This document shows positions 51,801 to 59,424 of a stretch of DNA of 64,000 nt, piece by piece (position 1 is the first letter of the stretch; every line of letters begins with the position of its first letter). Origin of the DNA: Neorhizobium populisoli (GTDB lineage: Bacteria > Pseudomonadota > Alphaproteobacteria > Rhizobiales > Rhizobiaceae). The notes below the pieces were generated by a model. It was not told the origin of the DNA and made no database searches. It was given only the letters and a program-made list of their open reading frames with translations. Made by a program: the position numbers and the translations under genes. The stretch spans positions 123,784-187,783 of the forward strand of contig NZ_JAHYCB010000010.1 in assembly GCF_019430945.1 (NCBI RefSeq), in the 5' to 3' direction.

Positions 51801-52493
51801 GGAATAGCGTGGTCTCCAGTGACCGGGCAGTGGCTGCGCGCTGGCTTTATGCGTAACAGCATCGACTTTTCGACACCAACACTGTCGCCGATCAGCGTTG
51901 TCGGCCTTCAGCCAAACCGCATATCGATCGATACCGATGGGCGGCTCGATACGCTCGCCCTGCGCTGGGATGCGGAATGGACGCCAGATTTCTTTACTGC
52001 GGTCGAGTTTCAGCACCAGGATGTCAGGGATGCACTCATATCCGTGCCGTTGACGTCAGCGCCATTCACGACGGAAAAGGGGCGGGTCGATCGAGGCAGC
52101 CTTAGCACCAACCTCCTCCTCGGATACGGTTTTGGCCTGTCTTCGACCGTTGCCTACACGGATTCAAAAGACGAAGGTCCCGCGTCAGCCGCGTTCGGAG
52201 GCCCTCTTCCCTATATTCCGGAATGGGCTGGACAAGTTGCACTGACGTGGGTGAACGAAGCGAATATCAAGTCGACGATCGCCGCAAACTATGTCGGCAA
52301 CCGCGTCAACGAGACCGGCGTCAAGCTGGACGACTATTGGTCGTTGGATGCGAGCCTTACCTGGGAGCCGCTTGATAAACGCTTTGAGCTTGATCTTGCA
52401 GCCTACAATCTTCTGGATGAAGACATTGAGCTGAACACGGGCATCTCAGGCTGGGGCCGTTCCTTCAAGGGCACACTCAAAGTTCGCTTTTAA
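48819..52493 (+). CDS. FecR - TPR - outer-membrane beta-barrel fusion protein
   Basis: A 1224-residue exported protein. A signal peptide (LYLSAVALPALVVAMAIPVS) precedes a FecR domain (about 30-200; GEEVRFIDVSNWQTVDL, LSGDILRTNETGQLAILF, AIRGTDWTM, LEGVVQL), which reads as a stress or signal input. About ten TPR-like helical repeats follow (240-620), including the near-canonical AEANYKHAIELDPEDPVAHTNLAVFY. The last 580 residues are a TonB-receptor-like beta-barrel ending in NLLDEDIELNT and a terminal Phe. Its stop overlaps the next ATG (TAATG), coupling it to the CHASE2 cyclase. ATG 48819 is preferred over an upstream TTG. Confidence 0.85.
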   Translation: MLGAFNRLYLSAVALPALVVAMAIPVSAEPVARNGAAAGAVIARKVGEEVRFIDVSNWQTVDLKQDLLSGDILRTNETGQLAILFSDRTQVRLGRNSSLVVKQVTSSTDADTVLQLQSGSIWARAERGGPGVKVETAAAAAAIRGTDWTMTVNGANTSLNVLEGVVQLSNPQGSVEVRQGEGAAATIGQAPRKVAIVDSDDREQMLFYLPPREAFERMPPSAQPVAKMRRDADRISAIQPERRSPEDWVTFAEAQLSLEGRRPVKQTLDTLQKMKLSVTQRARVTLIEAIIAGSETRYAEAAKLFSAAEPKLDRQRRGIALYGAYYARSLADPSKVENLPRQAGGPDGAFLRAYAIGFLKDLRAAMASLSEAEKQYPKDPGLPAYRAWLALLLNDRVQVQEAMEKALSLDPQEPTALEVRAYYKTGIQGDLKGALADIREVLKIAPGTSTAWNMMAAIQSDLGASREAEANYKHAIELDPEDPVAHTNLAVFYLEFYEVEKAKKEIDLALKLDPTLGPALIVRGMYYMQTGEMDKAMDDLLAGTVSNPSHSQGQLLLASNHYEKGDRLPAQQALDNADRLDRNDPVISAVRAAIAIDNYDSIGAIRNAQEYVKRSQARGGHYSSLGANQQAGSTLNDAFRFQDMNSWAEYYSDAVFDPFAGTAYIDQSIRGSIDIFANSYIYGEDIFNNTSGGQSFSAFLQGLMLEPHVISGRSRSANLLRRPFIEGSIGGGITAAGGEVGYTGEADIQGFSNLPFPISFYGNIQWQKVPDSRDTLGLTDMNSENRIIGGNGYLTASPTPYDRTVFYINDSNSRVNFDVKSLDFLPAIGVLPVTLEQSQSGRSVDVGLGWSHTVGYRDVVNAALLFNETNSRTSFNRTTDFFFGIPLAVDSGRSQFKQTSYVAALNHTVGSDDMTWRYGIEGGLQTSSQYQWFQDDTVVPSTIVENSSSTRAGLGRIYVDLLHEITADLKAEYALFGNLIAGNGADAQRLDPRLGIAWSPVTGQWLRAGFMRNSIDFSTPTLSPISVVGLQPNRISIDTDGRLDTLALRWDAEWTPDFFTAVEFQHQDVRDALISVPLTSAPFTTEKGRVDRGSLSTNLLLGYGFGLSSTVAYTDSKDEGPASAAFGGPLPYIPEWAGQVALTWVNEANIKSTIAANYVGNRVNETGVKLDDYWSLDASLTWEPLDKRFELDLAAYNLLDEDIELNTGISGWGRSFKGTLKVRF

Positions 52494-54448
52494 TGGTCTT
52501 GTCTCCACGAGTTTCGCGCTTCTTTTCGTCGCGCCGTCTGCAGGTCGCCTTGCTGGCGGCCTTGTCCTTGATAGCCGTCACCCTGATCACCCGCTTTCCC
52601 GCCTGGCCGCTGATCGATTATCGCGCCTTCGACTATCTCTCGACGACCGCCGCAGAGCCTTTGCCCAAGGAAGGGCCGATCATCGTGGCGATCGACGAGC
52701 CGTCGCTGGCGGAGATCAATGTTCAGTGGCCCTGGCCCCGCAGCCTGCATGCGAAGCTCGTCTCCGCGCTTCGTGCGGCAGGCGCAAAGGTGATCGGGCT
52801 CGACATCATCTTTTCGGAGCCATCTTCGCCCGGAGAAGATGAGGCTCTGGCTGCAGCCCTTGGTCCGGATGTCGTACTTGCAGGGGATGAAACACTGGTC
52901 ACCTCGGATCAGGCCGATCAGTTCGTCCGGGTCCTGCCGTTGCAGATGTTTTCCGACAGGCTGGCCCTGACCGGGATTGCCTCGGTTGGCCTGCATCGGG
53001 ACGGCGTGCTCAGGCAAATGCCCGCCTATGACGACGGGCTGGCCGCGATGATCGCTACCGCCGCCGGCGAGGATGCGGAACTGCCGGCGCCCGGAAGCCT
53101 TATCCAGTCCTTCGGCGGCCCACGGACCTATCCGACCGTTTCCTACTATCAGGCCCTCGATCCGGAAAATTTTCTGCCGGCGGGTCTTTTCAAGGATCGG
53201 ATCGTCATTGTCGGATTGAGCCTTCAAAATGCGCCGTCGATCGAAAGCGGCGGAGCTGATGCCTTCCCGACCTCCTATACGACCCATACCGGAAAACTGA
53301 CGGCCGGCGCCGAAATTCAGGCCACAATTCTCGATAATCTCAGGCTGAAACGCTCCATCGAAGAGGCCGCTCCCCCGTTGAAGCAGGGCCTTTTGCTGGC
53401 CGCGGTGGTAATTGCGGCAGCGCTTGTCTGGAGAGGGACGGGATGGGGCACGGTTTTGACAGGCGCCTGCGCCATCGCAGTCTTTTTCGTCGCAAGTTAT
53501 CTGACGCTCCGCTTCGGTCGCGTCTTCGTTTCGCCAATGGCACCGTCTCTGGCCTTTATTGGTATTTCGGCAGCACAGGCGACGTTCGATTACGCACAAG
53601 AGCGGCGCAATCGCCGGCAGATCACCCGTGCCTTCTCGCAATATCTGGCGCCGGCGCTCGTTGAGCAGCTCGCCCGCGACCCGTCGAAGCTGAAACTCGG
53701 CGGAGAAAAGCGCGAACTGTCGATCCTGTTCTGCGATGTGCGCGGTTTCACCACGATCTCCGAACAGCTGAAGGACGATCCGCAGCAACTGACGACACTG
53801 ATCAACCGGTTGCTGACCCCACTCTCAGATATCGTGCTTTTGCATGGCGGCACGATCGACAAATATATCGGCGACTGCCTGATGGCGTTCTGGAACGCTC
53901 CGCTCGATGATACCGACCACGCAGTACATGCGGTCTCGGCAGCGCTCGACATGCTCGATTCCATGCAGGCTTTGAACGACGAACTGAAGGCGGAAGCGGA
54001 AGCCGCAGGGCGGACTTATTATCCGCTGAAAATCGGCGTCGGAATCAATACGGGCGAATGTGTCGTCGGCAATATGGGCTCGACGCAGCGCTTCGATTAT
54101 TCGGCGCTTGGCGATGCGGTCAATCTGGCCGCGCGATTGGAGGGTGCCTCCAAACCTTACGGCGTGCCGCTCTTGATCGGAGAAAATACGGCGACACGCA
54201 CTGCTGACGGTTTTGCAGTCTTCGAACTCGATCGAATCACGGTGAAGGGCAAAACAGAGCAGTCGCCGGTCTTTACAGCTCTTCGGAAAGGCGAGGGGGA
54301 CCATCTGGCCGCCCATGCCCGGTTCCTGGATGCGCGATATCGGGGGGATATTGCGGAGCAGCAATCGCTTGCTCCGGATCTGATGCAAAAAGTGCCAGGC
54401 TTGGCCGCATATTATGGCCAGGCGCTCGAAATTCCCGGCGGCGCCTAG
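52493..54448 (+). CDS. CHASE2-domain class III nucleotide cyclase
   Basis: A 651-residue membrane cyclase. An N-terminal helix leads to a periplasmic CHASE2 sensor (about 40-290; FDYLSTTAAEPLP, IVAIDEPSLAEI, DRIVIVGLS), then two or three membrane helices (LLLAAVVIAAALVW, FFVASYLTLRFG) and a coiled segment to the cyclase domain (about 410-590). Metal-binding Asp are in FCDVRGFTTI and KYIGDCLMAFWNAP; the base-selecting Lys (DKYIGD) and Asp (RFDYSALGD) and the transition-state Asn/Arg (DAVNLAARLE) are intact, favouring adenylate over guanylate or pyrimidine cyclase. The start overlaps the FecR stop by one base, so the pair are co-translated. Confidence 0.93.
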   Translation: MVLSPRVSRFFSSRRLQVALLAALSLIAVTLITRFPAWPLIDYRAFDYLSTTAAEPLPKEGPIIVAIDEPSLAEINVQWPWPRSLHAKLVSALRAAGAKVIGLDIIFSEPSSPGEDEALAAALGPDVVLAGDETLVTSDQADQFVRVLPLQMFSDRLALTGIASVGLHRDGVLRQMPAYDDGLAAMIATAAGEDAELPAPGSLIQSFGGPRTYPTVSYYQALDPENFLPAGLFKDRIVIVGLSLQNAPSIESGGADAFPTSYTTHTGKLTAGAEIQATILDNLRLKRSIEEAAPPLKQGLLLAAVVIAAALVWRGTGWGTVLTGACAIAVFFVASYLTLRFGRVFVSPMAPSLAFIGISAAQATFDYAQERRNRRQITRAFSQYLAPALVEQLARDPSKLKLGGEKRELSILFCDVRGFTTISEQLKDDPQQLTTLINRLLTPLSDIVLLHGGTIDKYIGDCLMAFWNAPLDDTDHAVHAVSAALDMLDSMQALNDELKAEAEAAGRTYYPLKIGVGINTGECVVGNMGSTQRFDYSALGDAVNLAARLEGASKPYGVPLLIGENTATRTADGFAVFELDRITVKGKTEQSPVFTALRKGEGDHLAAHARFLDARYRGDIAEQQSLAPDLMQKVPGLAAYYGQALEIPGGA

Positions 54449-54460
54449 CCAATTCGTTGC

Positions 54461-54622
54461 TCAGTGGAATGTTTCGGGACGGATTTCGTCCTCTAGAATG
54501 CGGAAAGCCTCGTAAAGGGCCTCAACCAGGATATCCGTCAATTTTTCAGCCTCATTTTCCTGCAGGAAAAGGGCGAGCGTCTGCTCGGACGGTTGACCGA
54601 AGGTCGTGTTTTCGTTCGACAT
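54461..54622 (-). CDS. Small acidic protein, convergent with the cyclase
   Basis: A 53-residue acidic protein (starts MSNENTTFGQPSEQTLALFL, contains LTDILVEALYEAFRILEDE, ends IRPETFH). GAGGA lies 8 bases before the ATG, and its amphipathic helix is a good coding signal. Its stop is 12 bases past the cyclase stop, tail to tail. No family is recognised. It could be a helical protein-interaction module. Confidence 0.6.
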   Translation of the reverse strand: MSNENTTFGQPSEQTLALFLQENEAEKLTDILVEALYEAFRILEDEIRPETFH

Positions 54623-54803
54623 TTCATAGTCCTCAAGCTGAACCCGGAATCATTCCGGACGAGGGTGACCGTAGGACCGCTGCCTTGCGCCTGGCTTGAG
54701 TTTAACCAGTCCGGCACATGACTGCCTCGCCGATCCGCGAGACTGTGTCAATTCGGGAAACGCCGGATCTCTCCATTTGTTCATTTCCATGACGCTCTCG
54801 CGG

Positions 54804-54831
54804 TTGACGCTTCAGCGTTGCAGGCTATAAA
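54804..54831 (+). promoter_or_regulatory. Sigma-70-type promoter of tRNA-Ser
   Basis: TTGACG (54804-54809), a 16-base spacer and TATAAA (54826-54831), 12 bases before the tRNA 5' end. Confidence 0.75.
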
Positions 54832-54843
54832 GCCGGTGTCGAA

Positions 54844-54933
54844 GGAAGAGTGTCCGAGTGGTTTAAGGAACCGGTCTTGAAAACCGGCGTGCGGGAAACC
54901 GTACCGTGGGTTCGAATCCCACCTCTTCCGCCA
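54844..54933 (+). tRNA. tRNA-Ser (anticodon TGA)
   Basis: A 90-base type II tRNA with encoded CCA. Acceptor arms GGAAGAG/CTCTTCC pair perfectly. The anticodon stem CCGGT/ACCGG encloses loop CTTGAAA with anticodon TGA at 54878-54880, followed by a long variable arm and TTCGAAT T-loop. It should read UCA and related serine codons. Confidence 0.97.
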
Positions 54934-54939
54934 CAAGCT

Positions 54940-55659
54940 TCACCGAGGCTCCGCTGACAGGCTCAGATAGGTCGGATCGAACTCAGCCACATCCTTCAAT
55001 TTTTCCCAATCCAGGATGGTGATCGTCTGGCTGGCCCAGGAGATCAGGCCGTGGCGGCGTAGCGTCTGGATGACGCGGTTCATGTGGACGAGCGACAGGC
55101 CAAGCACGTCGGCCATTTCGCCCTGGGAAAGCGGAAAATAGAAGCTCCAGCCATTCGTCTTGTGGACGCATCTGAGGCGTACGAAAAGTTCGCAGATGAT
55201 GTGGGCGAGGTGGGAAGCCTTGGAGCGCCTGCCCATGGCGACGATCCAGGCGCGGTGGATCGAGCCGTGCACCAGAGTATCGAGCCACAGCATGCGGGTG
55301 AGGTGGGGATATTGTTCCGTCACGCGCTTCAGTTCGCCGTGGTCCGCGAAGGCGACATGACAGGGGGAGAGGGCGATGACACCGTGATCCATGGTCTTCA
55401 GAAGGAAGGCGTGCAGATCGACGAAATCGCCTGAAATGTGGAGTGCGGTGATCTGCCTTGTACCTTCCGCAGTCAGCTTGTAGCGCGCGGTAAAGCCGTC
55501 AATGACGAGGCTGCTGTAAGGCGGTCGAGACCCCTCCACGACCAGATCCTCGCCCGCTGCGAAACGTTTCTCCTTCACCATCATCTTGCGTAGAACGCCG
55601 CGCTCTTCGTCAGACAGGGTGTCGTGTTGTTCAAGATTGAGAAAAAGCGGTTCGATCAC
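54940..55659 (-). CDS. Crp/Fnr family transcription regulator
   Basis: A 239-residue regulator: an N-terminal cNMP-binding-like beta roll (about 20-120; FAAGEDLVVEGSRPPYSSLVIDG, HISGDFVDLHAFLL), a dimer helix, and a C-terminal HTH of the Crp type (LSQGEMADVLGLSLVHMNRVIQTLRRHGLI). The Cys ligands of FNR are absent. Residues normally contacting cAMP are not clearly conserved, so the ligand is unknown. GTG 55659 is preferred because it yields the usual start IEPLFLNLEQHD; an ATG at 55755 would add 32 unconvincing residues. It lies beside a cyclase region, but a functional link is only inference. Confidence 0.88.
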   Translation of the reverse strand: MIEPLFLNLEQHDTLSDEERGVLRKMMVKEKRFAAGEDLVVEGSRPPYSSLVIDGFTARYKLTAEGTRQITALHISGDFVDLHAFLLKTMDHGVIALSPCHVAFADHGELKRVTEQYPHLTRMLWLDTLVHGSIHRAWIVAMGRRSKASHLAHIICELFVRLRCVHKTNGWSFYFPLSQGEMADVLGLSLVHMNRVIQTLRRHGLISWASQTITILDWEKLKDVAEFDPTYLSLSAEPR

Positions 55660-55789
55660 GGCGGTCCCCGGCAGCTTCGATCCCAAGGATCGTTGGTCGA
55701 TGCAAGGTTCGCGACTGGTGAACCTCGCTGCTGGAACAAAATCCATGAATGCCAATTTGGTTGCAGTATCTCAAGACGATAGGCATGAA

Positions 55790-56035
55790 ATGGCACGGTA
55801 TTTTTTCGATCTTTTCAACGGAGACGGCCCGGTTGCGGATGAGCAGGGCCAGGAATTGACATCCCGCGACGCCATAAGCCGGGAGGTCAGCCGAATCCTG
55901 GCGGATATCGCCCGCGAGGAACTGCCGGGCCGCGGCAAGGGGATAATTTCGATCGAGGTAAGGGACGAGAGCGGCCAACCTGTATTCACAGGTAGCCTGT
56001 CCTTCCAGAGCCGTTGGCACGACGGCAACCAATGA
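55790..56035 (+). CDS. DUF6894 family small protein
   Basis: An 81-residue protein of the rhizobial DUF6894 type (MARYFFDLFNGDGPVADEQG, then LTSRDAISREVSRILADIAR and SIEVRDESGQPVFTGSLSFQ). The family is common in Hyphomicrobiales and uncharacterised. There is no signal peptide or membrane segment. It is divergent from the Crp/Fnr gene; the ribosome site is weak. Confidence 0.75.
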   Translation: MARYFFDLFNGDGPVADEQGQELTSRDAISREVSRILADIAREELPGRGKGIISIEVRDESGQPVFTGSLSFQSRWHDGNQ

Positions 56036-56091
56036 GTTGCAGTAACGACACTCGGAGAAATGTTTATTATGTGGTTTCCAAATGATCTATA

Positions 56092-56106
56092 TTAACTATC
56101 CATTAA
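56092..56106. promoter_or_regulatory. CtrA-type box upstream of rlpA
   Basis: TTAA-CTATCCA-TTAA followed by C, a perfect TTAA-N7-TTAAC match, in a locally AT-rich segment with a further TTAAC at 56123. It lies about 190 bases before the rlpA start. Confidence 0.6.
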
Positions 56107-56295
56107 CCATATCAAATAGAATTTTAACTATCCACAAAATACCGTTCGCATTTTCGCCACGTTACTAGCAAAAGTCTAAGTCCGTTGGTTCGACGCATAG
56201 GGGTATGTATCGAGCCGGTTCAATATGACTGCGGCGGTCGAGGATGGAACGAGAACCATCCGATCCCGTCGGGTCAAAGACGGTATGGGACGGAC

Positions 56296-57438
56296 GTGTT
56301 GAGTTTGAGTGGCGGCAAACTTTCGCTGGGCGCGAAATGGCTTGGAATTACAGTTGTCTGTGCCGGAATGGCATCCTGTGCAACGACGGAAGCTCCGAAG
56401 CCGAGCAAGCCTCGCAGCAAGGAATATTTCTCCGAAAAGGAATATGGCGTCAAAGCCAGCCCCCGTGTGGTGGGCGATGGGCAGGCCGTGCCGAAGGGCG
56501 GCGGCCGCTTCATGGTCGGCCAGCCGTATGAGGTCAAAGGCAAGACCTACGTGCCGAAGGAAGACCCGAACTATAACAAGAGCGGTCTTGCGTCGTGGTA
56601 TGGTTCCGCCTTCCATGGTCGCCTGACCGCCAATGGCGAAGTCTATGACAGTGCTTCTCTGACTGCAGCCCATCCGACGTTCCCCCTTCCGAGTTATGCA
56701 CGGGTGACGAATATGGATACCGGCTCGTCGGTCATCGTGCGCGTCAACGACCGCGGTCCCTATCATCCGGGGCGCATTCTCGATGTCTCCGAAAAAACTG
56801 CCGAGATGATCGATATCAAGCGGCTGGGAACCGGTCGCGTGAATGTGCAATATGTCGGCCGCGCCCGCATGGACGGCAACGACACGCCGTTCCTGATGGC
56901 ATCCTATATCCGCAAGGGTGACCGCCTGCCGTCCGTTCGTCCGGAAGGGCAGATCGCAACCGGTGTGATGGTGGCATCGAACCAGCCGTTCGGCGATCAG
57001 TTGCAGAGCTATCGTTCGGCGCTGCCGCAGCCGATCGCCCCGGCGCGCGCTACTCCGAACGCTGTCAATTCCGCCAGGCCGCAGGTTGCCGCGGCAAAGC
57101 CTGTCCCAGCTGCAGCGCCGGTCTATGTCGCCGCCACGTCGCCCGCCGCACCACGTTCAAGCGATCGTCCGGTGGTCAGCGAAGCTCGCCAGCCGGTCAA
57201 GGTTGCAAGCGCGGCTGGTTATCCGACCGAACCGCAGCGTCAGGCGAAACAGGCACCCGTTCAGCAGCCGGTACAGGCTGTATCCGGCATCCGCCCGATC
57301 GAGCCCCAGGCCCGCCAGCCGCAGCCGGAATTCACCGCGACTGCCTATGCAGGCCAGCCGCGCTCGAAGGAGCCGGTCGTGATGTTCGGCAATATGGTGC
57401 TGCAGAACCCGGCACCCGGTCAAAAGCCCGTGCGTTGA
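56296..57438 (+). CDS. rlpA: RlpA-like septal lytic transglycosylase lipoprotein
   Basis: A 380-residue outer-membrane lipoprotein that cleaves denuded septal glycan strands. A lipobox near residue 28 (GITVVCAGMASC) supports GTG 56296 as start. The frame extends to 56185, which would place that Cys too far in. The double-psi beta-barrel domain spans about residues 95-190 with GLASWYGSAFHGRLTANGE and VRVNDRGPYHPGRILDVS, which contain the catalytic Glu and Asp. Instead of the C-terminal SPOR domain of E. coli RlpA there is a long Pro/Gln/Ala tail. It is followed by a carboxypeptidase-like gene. A CtrA box lies upstream. Confidence 0.88.
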   Translation: MLSLSGGKLSLGAKWLGITVVCAGMASCATTEAPKPSKPRSKEYFSEKEYGVKASPRVVGDGQAVPKGGGRFMVGQPYEVKGKTYVPKEDPNYNKSGLASWYGSAFHGRLTANGEVYDSASLTAAHPTFPLPSYARVTNMDTGSSVIVRVNDRGPYHPGRILDVSEKTAEMIDIKRLGTGRVNVQYVGRARMDGNDTPFLMASYIRKGDRLPSVRPEGQIATGVMVASNQPFGDQLQSYRSALPQPIAPARATPNAVNSARPQVAAAKPVPAAAPVYVAATSPAAPRSSDRPVVSEARQPVKVASAAGYPTEPQRQAKQAPVQQPVQAVSGIRPIEPQARQPQPEFTATAYAGQPRSKEPVVMFGNMVLQNPAPGQKPVR

Positions 57439-57507
57439 GTGTTGCGGTAATTGCTTGCCGCAACCGCCACTGCTACGCTCATGGCTGAACCGGTCTACGA
57501 GGTGACG

Positions 57508-58674
57508 ATGCGGCGTCTCTTGCTTCTTCTCTGCGTGATGCTTTTTGCGGCGTCAGCGACATTTCACACGACAGAAGCACAGGAGCCGCCACCAGCTTTC
57601 GCCACCAAGGCGAAGCAGGTCTTCATGATCGAAGCGAAGACCGGTACGGTGCTTCTGGCCTCCAACGAAAACCAGGTTTTTCCGCCCGCTTCGCTCGCCA
57701 AGCTGATGACCATGGAAGTGGTGTTCAGCGCCCTGAGGCGAGGCGAAATCAGTCTCGACACGACCTATCCCGTTAGTGAGAACGCCTGGCGCCGCGGCGG
57801 CGCTCCGTCCGGTACGACGACGATGTTCGCGGCACTGAAATCTCAGGTCCGCATCGAAGATCTCGTCAAGGGCGTCGTGGTCCAGAACGGCAATGATGCC
57901 TGTATCGTGCTGGCCGAGGGGATTTCCCGTACGGAGGGCGAATTTGCCGCGCGCATGTCGGCCCGTGCCAAGGATATCGGGCTCGACCGGTCCATCTTCG
58001 GCAATTCCACCGGCCTGCCGGATGCCGAAAGTCGCACCACAGCCCGCGACCTTGTCGAACTGGCACGGCATATCTACCGCGAATATCCGCAGTTCTATCC
58101 GATCTATGCCCAGCCGGATTTTCAGTGGAACAAGATCTTTCAGCGCAACAAGAACCCGCTGATGGGCCTGAATATCGGCGTTGACGGATTGGGCGCCGGC
58201 TTTGCCGAAGGCTCGGGTTATGCGCTGGTCGCCTCTATTCAACGAAACGGCACGCGACTTTTCCTCGCCATGGGTGGCCTGGCCAATGACAAGGAGCGGA
58301 TGGACGAGGCCCGCAAGGTTCTCGAATGGGGGCTTTCGGCCTTCCAGACGAAGCTTCTGTTCAAGCAAGGCGAGGTGATCGGCCAGGCCAGCGTCTATGG
58401 CGGCACGTCGCGTTATGTCGATCTGGTCGCCAAGGAGCCGGTCGATATCTATCTTCCGGCCAACAATCCGGACCGGCTTTCGGGCCGTATCGTCTATCGC
58501 TGGCCGTTGCGGGCGCCGGTGAAGGAAGGCCAGGATGTCGGTGTGCTCAGGATTTCCGCCGGCGAACGCGTCGTGCGCGAAGTGCCGCTGGTGACGGCGC
58601 AGCCGATCGAGGTCGGCGGATTGACGAGCCGGGCAACCGATGCGCTGTTCGAACTGATGTTCTTCTGGCTTTGA
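57508..58674 (+). CDS. S11 D-Ala-D-Ala carboxypeptidase-like protein with altered motifs
   Basis: A 388-residue exported PBP5/DacC-like protein. A signal peptide (MRRLLLLLCVMLFAASATF) precedes the penicillin-binding fold. The nucleophile motif SxxK is intact (PASLAKLMT). The SxN motif reads QNGNDACI (Asn for Ser), and the KTG motif reads GLGAGFAEG (no Lys or Thr). A PBP5 C-terminal domain and amphipathic tail follow (LISRATDALFELMFFWL-like end). Catalysis may be weak or altered; similar forms may be conserved in Rhizobiales. GAGGTGACG precedes ATG 57508. The neighbours rlpA and the tmk operon suggest division-linked expression. Confidence 0.88.
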   Translation: MRRLLLLLCVMLFAASATFHTTEAQEPPPAFATKAKQVFMIEAKTGTVLLASNENQVFPPASLAKLMTMEVVFSALRRGEISLDTTYPVSENAWRRGGAPSGTTTMFAALKSQVRIEDLVKGVVVQNGNDACIVLAEGISRTEGEFAARMSARAKDIGLDRSIFGNSTGLPDAESRTTARDLVELARHIYREYPQFYPIYAQPDFQWNKIFQRNKNPLMGLNIGVDGLGAGFAEGSGYALVASIQRNGTRLFLAMGGLANDKERMDEARKVLEWGLSAFQTKLLFKQGEVIGQASVYGGTSRYVDLVAKEPVDIYLPANNPDRLSGRIVYRWPLRAPVKEGQDVGVLRISAGERVVREVPLVTAQPIEVGGLTSRATDALFELMFFWL

Positions 58675-58725
58675 TGTTTACCGCTTGTTTCGCAGCGCAC
58701 CCTTATACGATATAAGTTGATACAA

Positions 58726-59424
58726 ATGAGTGCGGAAACACGCGTGGCAGAACATTCCGGATTGTTCGTGACTTTCGAAGGCGGCGAGGGGGCTGGCAAA
58801 TCGACCCAGATTCGCCGGCTGGCGGATCAGTTGCGCCGTCGCGGCCACGACGTGCTGGTGACGCGCGAGCCTGGTGGTTCGCCCGGTGCGGAAGCAGTTC
58901 GCCATGTGCTTCTGTCGGGAGCCGCCGAAGAATTCGGCGTGCGCATGGAGGCGATCCTATTTGCCGCCGCCCGCAACGACCACGTGGAAGAGGTGATCCG
59001 TCCGGCGCTGGAAACCGGCGCCATCGTGCTTTGTGATCGCTTCATCGATTCGTCCCGCGTCTATCAGGGTGTGACCGGCAATCTGGAGCCCGACTATATC
59101 GAGGCACTGCAGAGGATCGCGATCGACGGCATAAAGCCGGACTGCACGCTGATCCTCGACCTGCCGGCCGAAATCGGCCTGAAGCGTGCCAAGAAGCGCG
59201 CGGCGGACAATGCGCCGGACCGTTTTGAGCGGGAGGAAATCCAGACGCATGAGAAGCGGCGCGAGGCCTATCTGGAGATCGCCGAGAACGAGCCGGAACG
59301 CTGTCGGGTCGTGAACGCCGAACGCTCCGAGGATGAAATCGCCGACGAGATTTTTGCGCTCATCGAACCCATGGTCCGGGAACTTGGTTTCACCCAGACA
59401 AGCAGCGCGGAATCGGTCGGATGA
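58726..59424 (+). CDS. tmk: Thymidylate kinase
   Basis: Phosphorylates dTMP to dTDP. The 232 residues carry the P-loop FEGGEGAGKSTQ, the DRx motif CDRFIDSSRVYQG, and a lid region with KRAKKRAADNAPDRFE. ATG 58726 gives the common start; a TTG three codons upstream and a GTG six codons downstream are alternatives. Its TGA overlaps the holB ATG (ATGA), so the two are translated together. Confidence 0.96.
   Translation: MSAETRVAEHSGLFVTFEGGEGAGKSTQIRRLADQLRRRGHDVLVTREPGGSPGAEAVRHVLLSGAAEEFGVRMEAILFAAARNDHVEEVIRPALETGAIVLCDRFIDSSRVYQGVTGNLEPDYIEALQRIAIDGIKPDCTLILDLPAEIGLKRAKKRAADNAPDRFEREEIQTHEKRREAYLEIAENEPERCRVVNAERSEDEIADEIFALIEPMVRELGFTQTSSAESVG

Noticed and set aside
48148..54448. Calling the locus a canonical Pycsar system
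   Set aside because: The cyclase has CHASE2 and membrane helices and adenine-type specificity residues, and the PycTM similarity is by eye only.
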